From assembly GCA_021292165.1 (NCBI GenBank), contig JAHFWL010000171.1, positions 248,001 to 312,000 of the forward strand: 64,000 nt of DNA. The letters run 5' to 3'. Shown here piece after piece: positions 33,177 to 43,999 of this stretch. The position numbers were made by a program, and so were the translations under genes. The stretch is from Shinisaurus crocodilurus (Eukaryota > Chordata > Lepidosauria > Squamata > Shinisauridae). The notes beneath the pieces are model-generated. The model was not told where the DNA came from and ran no database searches. It was given only the letters and a program-made list of their open reading frames with translations. How positions within the stretch are numbered: the stretch's first letter is position 1; each line of letters starts with the position of its first letter.

Positions 33177-34908
33177 GGGAAAAGATGAAACGAGGGGTTA
33201 ACCCTCTCCTTTCATCTATATTAACTAAAAAAAAGAAAGAAAAGAGCTTGCACTAGCATTCTACCACTAGTACACCTTTCTTCACTTACACACACCAAAC
33301 AAAACTGAAACATCAAAACACAATCAATAACCATCACTCAGAAGTTTACATATACAAGAAACATCATATACAATTCAAATGGGACTCCAACCCTTCTGTG
33401 GCCTGACCGGCACTCTGTCTAAAAACTTTTTAGGGTTGCTACTTTTCACACAAGCCTGTAGGAGGCAGATTGCTGACTGAAATGTGACTCTTCAATTCGC
33501 CTTTATGTTTGCTTTTAAAGGCTTGCTTCTGCCACTCTCCACCTAACGACAGGAATCCATCACCCCTTTTTCCAAAGGCTCGCTGGTGGCGTCTCACCAC
33601 CCAATGACACGAATACACCACCCCTTTTTTCCAAAGGCTTGTTTGTGGCACTTTCTACCCAATGACATGAATGGGATGACTGTTTCCCTCAGAATTATAT
33701 GCTGAGCCCTGGAGGCTCTACTCAGGCGGCTAGAACACCAGCCTGGCAATCTTTCAGCCGTTAGAGGGCTTCCCGCCTCTAAATTCCTTTTAACCTTCTG
33801 CTTTGTTTTGTAGCCTCTGACTGATTTTTCTCTGGCAACTCTTCTCTGCCCCGAGGCACTTTGAAAGCTTACAGGTTTCTGGCTTTACGTTATCATTACA
33901 TTCAAATTTCAAATTGACCTGATACAGTCTGGACTAATTTTTTCATTTGGGGACAAGACAACACAAATAGTTCCATTGCTTACACTGGGATCACCCGTCC
34001 CCTCCCCTCCAGCAACAATTTATCAACAAGACAACACAAATACACTTGAATCACCCGTCCCCTCCCTTCCAGCAACAATTTAACAGTTTTCATTGGCTTT
34101 AATCAACCCCCAATCTCAGTCCTCTTTTCTTCTCGCTGGAGACACCTGGAGGGAAATTCTTCTGTCCGTGCTTCTCCGCCAGCTAGGAGGGAAATCCCCT
34201 TTTCTTTCTGTTCCTTTCAGCTCTCCATTTCGGCAGCACAGGGACAAAGTCTCTTTTTCTGGGTGGGTGGGTGTTTTCTGATGTCTGCCCCCCCTCTGCT
34301 TGCTGCTGCCTAACCTGGCAATTCACCATGTCCCCCCCCAAAGTCTTGACAATTTCTCTGGGGCACATAGCACAACTAAATTACTTATCGAACGCTGTCC
34401 CAAAATTCAACGTTTTGCTCACGAGTCTCTTAAGAGAGGTTTTCTGGTCTTCTCTCCTTTCTTCTGCTCCCCTTGGAACACACGTGCGCACGCACACACT
34501 ATTTCTTCTCTTTGCCCTGGGCTTGGGATCACACAGCCGCCATCTGCTCACCCGCTTTTTGCACTCGATGGGTAGGATCTTCCTCCGCTTACTCACTGGC
34601 AATTGCTGCTCTCAGCCTCTGGGACATGCACACGCACACGCACAGCCGCCTTCCCCCAGCCACAGACTCTTTGCACTCGATGGGTAGGATCCGCCTCCGC
34701 TTACTCACTCTACAGTTGAGATTTCTTGCCTTCAACGCTCCCCGCTGGCAGCTAGGCTTCCACAGACTGCCAAGCAATCTGAACGTTTTTCCTAAGGCTC
34801 AATCTCACACTTCAATTTCTAAAAAATAACAAACCCTCTACTCATATACCAAAATCTCTCCAAGGCAGCTTCCCTATTTGCCCACGTGCACCCACTCTGT
34901 GGTCCAGT
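33177..34908 (-). repeat. Internal region of LTR element: tandem repeats, no coding
   Basis: At least three internal duplications are visible. One is a ~60-bp unit around cccctttttccaaaggct at 33520-33675. The second is a ~60-70-bp unit containing cacccgtcccctccc and ccagcaacaattta at 33955-34083. The third is a 112-bp-spaced repeat of ttgcactcgatgggtaggat at 34559 and 34671. No retroviral protein motif appears in any frame. Confidence 0.8.
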
Positions 34909-34931
34909 TTCGAATCCCACCGCTGCAACCA
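34909..34931 (-). other. tRNA-Leu-type primer-binding site
   Basis: Read on the minus strand right after the 5' LTR, TGGTTGCAGCGGTGGGATTC continues to CGAA. It is complementary to the 3' end of a vertebrate tRNA-Leu (AAG/TAG isoacceptor: ttcgaatcccaccgctgcca plus CCA) with one mismatch. This is from memory of tRNA-Leu sequences. Other tRNAs that share the T-arm fit less well in the acceptor stem. Confidence 0.75.
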
Positions 34932-35834
34932 TGTGGAGGAAGGGGGGGGCTAGCTGACCCGCCACACCCCCACCCTTTCCTACCCAAAGGACCCAAGACC
35001 CCCAGAGATCTCAAGGTACCAGACTGCCGAGCCTCAGCTGTCTGCAATCCTACTTGAATCTCTGTTCCGAGACTTGCCTTTGTCACTGTAACCTGGATTT
35101 AGTTGCTGGAACCACAGAGCAATCCACAAACACCATGTGGGGTAAAAAAAACCAAAGGAGGTTTATTCTGGTAGCATTTTACAACAAGAATAGGGAAATG
35201 AGAGAAGCACACAAAATTAGAGAGAGACACTTTGGTACACAGTAAAGCTGCAAAATAACAAAACCCGATTCCTTAATATCTCCCAGGCACACAACTCTGT
35301 TACCTGGGGGTCAGTTCTCTTCCAGGGTTAGATCCAGCACAGCCTTGCTGCCCGGGAGGACTACTTCCACCTACCCGAAGGTCCGAGATGGGTAGCCCTC
35401 CACAAGGCCTGTCTTTACCAGAGCCCTCATTCAGCTAATTTCACCAGGAGCTACCTGGGGTCGTATCCTGAGGCCCCCCGAAGGCTTGGACCTCTGCCTA
35501 GCTTGCTGCCATAACTCCACAGCCAGCAACCATGTGACAAACAAAGACAAAAACCCACACGTTGGGAAATATACCTTCCCCCCCCCCTCCTTTCTGTAGC
35601 TCTGCTGCCTTTTAGCCAATCATGATGCACTTCACCTGGCCAGGCAGGGAGGGGAACTCATGACTTACTGGGCTTGAACTACATTTGCATTTGAAAGCCA
35701 TGTCTCCGGCTTTTCAGGACTTCCAGGCGCCATTGCCTTCTCCCAGCCTTACTTGGTTTACACATGAGGAGGCGTGAGCGTGTGTGTGTGTGTGTGTGTG
35801 TGTGCAGGAACCCTCAAAGGCTCTTTTCTCCACA
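34932..35834 (-). repeat. 5' LTR (right) of the non-autonomous element
   Basis: It matches 32262-33165 over most of its length, with AATAAA on the minus strand at 35162-35167. It ends tctccaca followed by ATTAA. A (TG)n run lies at about 35779-35804. Confidence 0.93.
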
Positions 35835-35839
35835 ATTAA

Positions 35840-36139
35840 GCAATTAAATTTGCATATAGTTAAAAGCTATTTCTGTAGCAAGGAGCAGATTTCCTTCCTT
35901 TGTAGACATGGTACTCCTGGTTCCTCTTGGAAGAGGCATCTTCCACAGTGTGTGGGAGAAGGAAGAAGGCCTCTTTTAAGATGGTGCAGTTGCCACCTGC
36001 AGTTCCTGGAGGTACGTAATCTGCCCAGTTTAATCAGGAGCAACTTATTGGTCAATCAGGGCTGCAATCCTAAAGATGCTGATCTAGGAGTATCCTCCAT
36101 TGGACACAATATGATCTACTTCTCAGCAAACACATACAG
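35840..36139. other. No gene recognised
   Basis: A short unique spacer between the LTR element and a hAT-like element. Confidence 0.3.
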
Positions 36140-36493
36140 CAGGGATGTGGAACCTCAGGCCGTGGACAAATCTAGCCCTCCTGGGGTCCCAGCCCAGCCC
36201 TCTGCATTCTCAAGAGAGCCACGACCCCTTCCACTGCCCTGCCTCCTTTCCCTTAACCACGGATTGTTTGGTCGTTTCCCGGCTTTTGTGCAGTTTCCTC
36301 CCATTCTAAAAGGCTGAAGTGCCTCTCCGAAGGCTGGGTGGCTGGCAGGAAGAGCTTTCAGCTCAAGTAGGCTGGTATTTTGGCTCCTCCCACTTTGCCT
36401 TCAGCCCCGCCCGCCCACCACTGGAATGTGGCCCCCGAGAGCTTCCCCGAAATGGAATTCGGCCCCCGGGCTGAAAGCAGTTCCCCACCCCTG
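36140..36493. mobile_element. hAT-like non-autonomous element
   Basis: The ends cagggatgtggaacctcagg and gctgaaagcagttccccacccctg are inverted copies in their outer bases. The flanks acatacag and agatgcag match at 6 of 8 positions. The interior has no transposase frame. Confidence 0.65.
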
Positions 36494-36531
36494 AGATGCA
36501 GGACTCTGCCGCAAACGTGTTTCCTTTAGAC

Positions 36532-36671
36532 CAGTGTTCTCCAACCTTGGGTCCCCAGATGTTTTTTGCCTACAACTCCCAGCATGCCCCAGCCAGCGTA
36601 GCGTAGCTGGCTGGGGCATGCTGGGAGTTGTAGGCCAAAAACATCTGGGGACTCAAGGTTGGAGAACACTG
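36532..36671. mobile_element. Palindromic hAT-type MITE, copy 5
   Basis: A 140-bp palindrome; the centre carries a duplicated gcgta step, making it 5 bp longer than its sisters. The flanks ctttagac and atttagac match at 7 of 8 positions. Confidence 0.93.
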
Positions 36672-37614
36672 ATTTAGACTTTCAGCAGGGCCCCAGGGAA
36701 AGGCAGTTTGGTTGCTAAGCAGCTAGTTCTTAAGAACTGGAAGCCAAAGTGATCACCCAGATGTGGGTCAGTGGATCAAAGCATTGGTGTGGGGCCGTGC
36801 ACGAGGTGTTAAACAAGCCCTAGTGCTCTTGCAGTGACTGAGTGAGGGGGGTTTGAGCGTGGAGAGTGAGTGGATCTGGGGCGGGGACTGTAAGAAGATA
36901 TTCTTGTTATGTATGTTGCTGAAAATTATTTGAAAGCTTTAATAAAATATAAATAAGAAAAAAAGGGGTTGTAATCAGTTCATCAGATTGATTGATTAAA
37001 CATTGCAGCTCTAAATGTTTGATTGTAGCAACAAACTCCGACAAAGGTTTTGAGGCCAGAGCGGGTCTTGTGCGGCGTAAGGCAGACGTGGTGCATTTGA
37101 GGCATGCGTGTTGTGGCGCCGGACTTGTGGCTTTTGCAAGACTCCCCCCGCCCCCTTTGGGTGTGGCCTTCAGTCCTGTTTTTCCAAGACTGCAAGCAAG
37201 AATCCCCCAGGTTGTTCTTTCTTTCTGTCCGTGATTTAAAAAGCAATGGATGTGTTTTGAATGACTCCAGGATCTGCATTTACCCAGACGCCCTCTGCGG
37301 CTGGCCCGTGTCTCCCATAGAAATGAAGCAGCAACATCTTTTCCGCCCCTTGCCCTTAAACGACAGCACTGCCCTATCTTCGTAGCGTGCTTCTAGGTGT
37401 GCCCTCCCTGGTGCATGAAGGCGAGGAGGAGGAGGCGGCGGCGGCCTTCCATTCTCCCTACTACACCAGAGCTGGGGCAGGGAAGGAATGCACTGCAGCC
37501 CTTGATCAGGGCTGCTGTGTTCTTGAGCAGCGGAGGCGGAGACGTCATCCTGGGGTCGAACGCAGGGTCCTTCCGTTCTGCATTTCTGGCGCCCCGGCAC
37601 TTTGTATCGTCATG
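36672..37614. other. Unique sequence, nothing recognised
   Basis: No supported exon or repeat. Confidence 0.3.
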
Positions 37615-37784
37615 TTGAATCAACTACCTAGGGAGGTGGTGGGCTCTCCCACTCTGGAGGCATTCAAGGTGCAGCTGGACATTCATCTGTCAGGGATGCT
37701 TTGACCTGGATTCCTGCATTGAGCAGGGGGTTGGACTCGATGGCCTTGTAGGCCCCTTCCAACTCTACTTTTCTGTGATTCTAT
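37615..37784 (+). mobile_element. CR1 LINE 3' end (short)
   Basis: It starts within the last codons of CR1 ORF2 ([20 protein letters not shown]). The 3' UTR and octamer tail (ttctgtgattctatg) follow. Confidence 0.92.
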
Positions 37785-39013
37785 GTGGGGCCTGCAAGGC
37801 AGCTAATTCTCCTCGAAACGCGGGACTCGCTCCCACTGCCCCTCTTATGCAGCCTGACAGCGCTGTCCCGCTCGCTCTGCCTGGGGTGGTTTTCATCATG
37901 GCTTTAAAACAAAAGCAGCAACAACAACAAAGAAATAAAATTTCACAATTTAGAGAATCCAAATGTTTTCCTTTCAGGGCTACAGTGAAACGCGAAATAT
38001 GCCTAGTTAACATTGCAGCTGGTGAGGTAATTTTTCATTTATTGGGTGAGCACTTGAGAGTAATGGATTTTTCATGTGTTTTAATGGGGAAAGCATGTGG
38101 AGGCCGAAGGATTTATAGTCCCATTATTTGCATGTGGGGCTGAACACCGTATGTGCGGGAGGTGACGAGGAGGCCGGGTTGCCAGACGTGTTGGAGCAAT
38201 GGCCCATCTCGTCCTCCGTCCTGGCCTGTGCTGAGCGCACTAGAAAAATGATGCTGGGGGGGGGGGGGATTGTGGAAAGCTGAAGCCAGTGGTTGGAGCA
38301 GGGGGGGGAGCTGCAAACCCTGCCCAGTTCCTTGTTTCCATGCCCCCCCCGCCCCCTTCCACGCTTCTGTCCCCAACCTTTCATTTCCTGCTCTCTGGCC
38401 AGTCACCCAGTTCCTTGCCACAACTTCGCAGTTCTTTGAAAATCAGCCTTGAAATGAAGATCTAAATTATGTTAAGGGATACAAATTTTTCACACTTTTT
38501 GGGTTAAAGGATTTGGGATTCGGCTGATGCTGCCCTGCAAAATCAGCCACAGGCAAAAAGTAGCCCCGGCTGCATGGGAAACAATGGGTTACAATTACAG
38601 CACAGTAGATTCAAGTTAAGTGGCGGTTGTGGGGAGTTAAAGAACGGGATCATGATCCTTAAGAAGGCGGCCGGCAGCTGGGGAGGGAAGAACTAGCCCT
38701 GTCCATGTGCTGCAACACACACACCACCCAAAAAAATTGCCTCCCAAAGGGCAATTAGACTTAGGAAAAAACATTCCATTGGTGCCAGTGGAAACTTTTT
38801 CCCCCAAGCCTAAATTCGTGTGAGGTGGGGCCATTTTCCTTTGGGATGGAATGAAAGAGAAAGAAAAGTGAGGTGCAAGAGAAGTTGGAGAAGGAACTGG
38901 GAAAGACGGGGGGGGGGGAGAAAGAAAAAAACGTGTCCTTTGCCTTCCGAAAAGGTTAAACAGTCTGGGCAGGAGGACCTTCTCCAGGTATCCCAATTCC
39001 CAAGTGTGTATTA
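37785..39013. other. No gene recognised
   Basis: Unique sequence with poly-G tracts (about 38257, 38302, 38909). No supported exon. Confidence 0.3.
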
Positions 39014-39149
39014 CAGTGTTCTCCAACCTTGGGGGGCCCAGATGTTTTTGGCCTACAACTCCCAGCATGCCCCAGCCAGCTACGCTGGCTGGGGCATGCT
39101 GGGAGTTGTAGGCCAAAAACATCTGGGGGCCCAAGGTTGGAGAACACTG
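39014..39149. mobile_element. Palindromic hAT-type MITE, copy 6
   Basis: A 136-bp palindrome with CAGTGTTCTCCAACC ends. The flanks gtgtatta and gtgtataa match at 7 of 8. Both arms carry the same gggggcccagatg/catctgggggccc variant. That suggests arm homogenisation or that the variant was present in the source copy. Confidence 0.93.
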
Positions 39150-39408
39150 GTGTATAAGATCCTGGTGTTGTGTGCGTGGGTGTGTGGGTCCTCCTGAACT
39201 TTGCATGTCTCTCCACAAGCCCTCAGGACCGATTCCCAACACCCACCCAGCATTTTGAACCTCCTCCAACAGAATTTGATTTTGAACTTAATTTACAGAG
39301 GCCGAGATGATTGATGAATGGAGTAATGGACTCCTGATGGACCCCCCCGATGGTAACCTATTCCAGAGATGTGGGGCCACTGCAGAAAAGGCTCTCTCTT
39401 GGGTACTT

Positions 39409-39572
39409 GCCCGCCTAACTCACTGGGTGACTTTGGGCCAGTCACTGACTCTCAGCCTCTAACCTACCTCACAGGGTTGTTGTGAGGATAAAAATGGAGA
39501 AGAGGAGGATTATGTAAGCCGCCTTGGGTTCTTTGCAGGAAAAAAGGCGAGGTATAAATATAATAAAGACAG
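39409..39572 (+). mobile_element. Sauria-type SINE, 5'-truncated
   Basis: It begins aactcactgggtgactttgg, continues with cctcacagggttgttgtgag and ends aaaggcgaggtataaatata. The tRNA-like head is missing. Confidence 0.88.
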
Positions 39573-40980
39573 AAATAAAGAATTAACTGAAGGGGAATTT
39601 ATTACATTTTGGATCAGGATCTGGGTGGGAATTGGGAAGCTAACTGGGGGTCACCCCCTGATTTGCCCTTGGCTTGCTTTTGGGTTAGTGCTCCATCAAA
39701 CGTTTGAAACTCCATTTTGGTGCAAAAGTTGTGAAAGGGCTTATGAAAAAAAATCACCCTCTCCCATCCACTCTTCTTGTGTGTGTATTTTTTCCCACGC
39801 CTCTTTACAGCCCTTGCAAATCAATTGTAATTGAAGAAGCCTGGATTTGGGGGAGGGGTGAAAATTAATTGAAGAATTTGTTTGACTTGGGGTGTTTTGG
39901 ATGGCTAACTAATTGGCTGGCTTTGCCTTCTGTGAAATTTAAATAAATCCTAGTAATTATTCCTACATTTGCATATATAGAGATCAATTACCTTATGCAA
40001 ATTTCACAGAGATTTGTGTCCTCTGGGCCTGTGACCCAAATATTTTAAGTGCGCAGCAATGCCCCTGGTTGCAGAATTACTTCTCGCCCCAACCCGTTAT
40101 GGGCCGTGTCAAACTTAGTTGACAGTCCAGTGTCAGAATTTTGTGAATTCTCTGCACCCTGGCGAAGCTATCTTTTAACTGATCTTTGGGTGATGCTGAA
40201 ATCACCTTCAAGGCAGTTCAACAATATGTAATGCAGATGACCCTTAACCTTTAGCTGTCAATAGATTAATTTCAGTCCAAAATCTCTTCTCTCTCTCATG
40301 CACACACACACACACCCTTCCCCACGTTATTGGCTTGGCAGGGGTTGCCTGTCTGGAAACACTTGTCTGTCTGTGGAATCCCATGCTCCAATTCCTCAGA
40401 GAAACTAACCAGACATTTGGCCTCATGTGGCGCTGAGTTCCACAGACATTTAGCTGCCAAATACTGGACATCTATGAAAACAACTGAGCACGCCAGCACC
40501 GTAATTTATGTCGCCCTGAAGGTTTAAAAGCTACCCAAATAGAAACCACATTCTGTCCTCGTTCCAACAGGCCCTTCTCCCATATAAGGTCTCATTTTTC
40601 GCGACAAGGTCTTGGCAGAAACAAGCGTAAGGGTCAAAACAACTATTTGATGTCTTCAAATAATATTTTGCCAAAAAGTGCTGTATTGAGTGCGGTGTGA
40701 GCAATGAAGCGCCTAGCTAGCCCAAATAAAATACTTGTTCAAAAAATAGGCAGACATGGAATGCACATCTGGGGAAGAATATCTCTTGCAAAGCAGGAAC
40801 GCCAGTTGTGATCAATTTGCCAGCTCTGAGTATGCATTGGTGGGATGGAAAAATCTGTCAGTCCCACCTTCTCCCGCATTCGATTTCTGTCCCAAATATG
40901 AAGAAATGTGCCATTTTTGGTAAATTCTTATCAAAGCCAAACTGAAAAGAAAATTCTCGCCCATCTGCACTGGTACACCT
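39573..40980. other. Unique A/T-rich sequence
   Basis: A (CA)n run lies at about 40299-40316. No exon or repeat was recognised. Confidence 0.3.
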
Positions 40981-40984
40981 AGTC

Positions 40985-41085
40985 CCAGCATTTTTAAAAT
41001 ATTTATTCGTTCAAAGCATCCTTATCCCGCTCTCCAGTCAAAAGGCTCCCAGAGCGGCTTGCAAGAATCAATAATGAGACGGTCC
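40985..41085 (-). repeat. Possible L2-like LINE 3' UTR fragment
   Basis: The pattern atatttattcgttc...cccgctctccagtcaaaagg...agagcggcttgcaa resembles the 3' UTR of L2-like elements read from the minus strand. No coding sequence is attached. Confidence 0.4.
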
Positions 41086-43863
41086 CCAGGCTTACGATTC
41101 AAAAAGGCATGAGACACAAGGAAAGGCATCGGGAGGGAGGAGGAGAAAAAAGCATGATGGTGATGCTTGATTCAGTTGCCCGGGTGGAGGGGAATATTCC
41201 TGTTCTGGAACCATTGAACTTAGGTTTGCACTGCGTCAATTGCCCTACTGGGCTGGCCTGTTCCTTGCTGGCCCGCTCCTCTTTCCTCCTGTTTGCAGTT
41301 TCTCTTCTTTTGAGTTCAGGCTTGATCTGTTTTTTCTCCCTTCCGCCCTCATGGGAAGAAGTTTCCTCAGATGCCCTGCTGGTGGCACTTGGGGGGTGGT
41401 AGGGAGGGATTGTCATGACTGCTTCGGACCTGACCAAGTGACAGCTTAGCTTTCCCTGCAGTGAATGGGAGTTCATCCCCCATTTCAGGCAGCCCCATCC
41501 CATCGCATCCCAACCAGCAGAGCCCAGATGCACAAAACAGTCTGGCAGGAAAGGATTATCCTCCTCCTTGCCAAGCTCACACCTTCAGGAGGAAAGCAAA
41601 CAAAGGTGCAAATTGCCTGTTCCTTGGGCAACAAAGGCTGCCTATATGACCAGCCCACTTCTGGCACCTTCTGGCACCGTGCCTGGGCATTCATTGGTTA
41701 ACGCACGGGCAGCTGTCAATCAAGCCCACCTCTCGCAAGATTGCATAAAGCATGGCCCTGTGCGTGGTCCAGCTGCCCCTGCCTCATCCCTCGCTGTTCT
41801 GCGCCAAGAGGCGCCAAGATCTGCAAGGGACCCTGAGCGCGCACTGGTTAGCCGCTCAGTGGAGATCTAGGGAGACCAGGATTACTGGGGTCGGTTTGGG
41901 TTCCTGTTTATCGGTGAGCATTCTCACTCCTTCCTTTCCCCTACCCTCTCCTCTCCTTTCCTTTCCTTTAATGCTCTTGCTTAACTGGACCACGGGGCTA
42001 GAGGGCTTTCCTGTTGTACGCTGTCAAGGGGGCAGTCGGGCTTTCCCCCCTCCCCATGCTGCCTAGCTTGCTTGAGTGATGCTCACCCAGCAACTGACGT
42101 TTACCCAAGGCTGCCCTCGCCAACGCCAGGAGGCTTGGCACGAGGGAGATTGGGACGCCTTTGGGGTTTTACCTTTCTCACCTATTTTGGGAGCCTGGAG
42201 GCGCCAAAGTAAGGTGACGATGGTAAGGCCCTCCAGCTCCACATGGAGGGCAACTGGCCGGTGGCGGGCAATCCCGCCTCCGGTTCAGTTAAGATGCATT
42301 CGCCAAATATTGGTCTTTTTTCCCGGCCAAGGGCCGGGCTAGGTTAGAACCGCACTTCACCCTTCACAGATCTTCAATTCAATAAATGTGGCCCTGACTT
42401 GAAACCATATACCCTGTGTCTGCCTCTTCTTTATCTCGCCCTTACACGTGCAAAGAACTTCCAATGGCCCCTATGTGGAAACAAAGAGAAGGCTTGCACG
42501 TGGGGGAGGAGAGAGGAGGCAAGCACCTGGTCTGGTGGGTCACGGGAAGAGCCAATGGCTCAGAATGGCGGGGACCCAGGTAAGAGCTTATTTAAGCTCC
42601 TGGGCTCCCGCCTTCAGCCTCTTTGCTCCTGTGTTTTTCCAGCTCCCTCCACTCCCGCCCTCTGAGCAGTGTAGGCTCCTCTGGCCGCCCGTTTCCTGGG
42701 GGCCGAGGTCAAGAAAGACTCAGAAAGGAAAGGAAGGGAAGGCAGGCCAGGCGTAAGCCAGCGGAGACCGGAGCTCAGCAGGCTGTCTGTCTTACGTCCG
42801 AGTAGATGCTGGTAGATGCCGAGTAGAGAGATTCCGCCTGCTCCTGGCGTGAGGCTAGCTGAGTAAAAGGCCGTGGTGGCAGTTTGCCAAGAAAGCACAA
42901 GGGGTGCGCATCTCTGTGACCTGCCCTGGAGGGCTCGCACTTGGCTGCCGCCGTGTGGAGGAATCCTTTACAGGGCCCATCACTGGGAGCTGGGCGATGG
43001 CAGCTCAGCAGCGTAGAGGAGGCCATGTTGTGCCTGCCAGCCATAGAGAGAGCTGTTAAAGATGAGGAGCCTGTCAGAAAAAAGACATGGCAACCCTGAC
43101 TCAGCACTGACGTGGCTGAATACACAGGGGTTCAAATCCAGACTTCTAAGAGCGCTCAGAGCTCTTGACCCAGGTGGGCAGCTTCTCCCACACTCGTGTT
43201 CGTTTGTTTTGTGGAATCTCAAGTTCATTCCATCCCGAACATGAAGAAATTTGCAAATTCTGGTGCATCCTTACTTAAAATGAGCTGAAATTCTCACCCA
43301 GCGCTGGTTCCCTATTGCTTGCCAGCGTCTCCTGCGCTCTGAATCCCTCCGAAGACCTTCCCCTCTGAGTTCTCCCTTATGCTGGAGCTGCCTCTGGCTT
43401 GACTGACCTGTGCAGATGCGGCGGTCTAGATGATCATCGCTACCGCCAGGTTTTCGATGTGGCTGCCCAGGGGTTTGGGAAGCGCCTTTGGGAAGGCAAA
43501 TCAAAGAGCAGAAGGTGGGAAAATAAACGGTCGCGCCCTCCCGTGAGCCATGGCGGGCGACGACAAACAGACAGAGCAGCACCGGCCGGCACAGACTAAA
43601 CACTGGCATTTGTGGCCTGTTGCTGCAGGGGTCCTTGGCACGGTCAGCCGCACAAAGATGCTGCCAGCCCAGAGGCTTTGTGTGGGCACGGCAGCATCGA
43701 AAGAGCCGTGGACCGGAGGCGTTTGCGAGGGAAACCTGCCCTGAAAGCAGATTGCCGCTCCCAAGTCCTGCAGTCTTCTGTAGGCCACAGCCATTTGGCC
43801 TGGGCAACCGGGCACACAGCTGGTGTGCCGTGGCCATCTCGAGGTGGGTCCCTCTGTCTAAGC
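41086..43863. other. No gene recognised; possible degenerate LTR
   Basis: Within about 41670-42450 there are a CCAAT-type box (cattggttaacg), a TATA-like gcataaag and an AATAAA at about 42382. The last is followed by a T/C-rich stretch ending in cgcccttaca. This resembles the U3-R-U5 order of a retroviral LTR, but no partner repeat, target duplication or primer site was found. The remainder shows nothing recognisable. Confidence 0.25.
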
Positions 43864-43999
43864 CAGGGCTCCCCAACCTTGGGCCCCCAGATGTTGCTGG
43901 ACTACAGCTCCCAGCATCCCTTGCCATTAGCCATGTTGGCTGGGTATGCTGGGAGCTGTAAGCCAGCAACTTCTGGGGACCCAAGGTTGGAGAGCCCTG
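43864..43999. mobile_element. Palindromic hAT-type MITE, older subfamily, with TSD
   Basis: The ends are cagggctccccaaccttggg and cccaaggttggagagccctg. The arms are imperfect (actacagctcccagcatccc against atgctgggagctgtaagcca). The flanks gtctaagc and gtctaaac match at 7 of 8. It is related to, but distinct from, the seven near-identical copies. Confidence 0.88.

Larger units (their letters stand above)
32262..35834 (-). mobile_element. Complete non-autonomous LTR retroelement
   Basis: Two ~900-bp direct repeats (32262-33165 and 34932-35834) begin TGTGG and end CACA. They enclose a ~1.77-kb internal region and are flanked by the 5-bp duplication ATTAA. Immediately inside the right LTR, on the minus strand, a tRNA-Leu-like primer site begins TGGTTGCAGCGG. 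Inside the left LTR a purine tract (aaaggaagggg on the minus strand) abuts the LTR. Together they fix the orientation as minus. The internal region has no gag, protease, reverse transcriptase or integrase frame and is largely tandem repeats. It is therefore a coding-free (TRIM/LARD-like) element that would need enzymes in trans. It is probably retrovirus- or gypsy-like, but the family was not recognised. Confidence 0.93.

Noticed and set aside
41670..42450. Retroviral solo LTR
   Set aside because: CCAAT, TATA-like and AATAAA signals occur in order, but no terminal duplication, second copy or primer site could be found, so it is left as a low-confidence remark.
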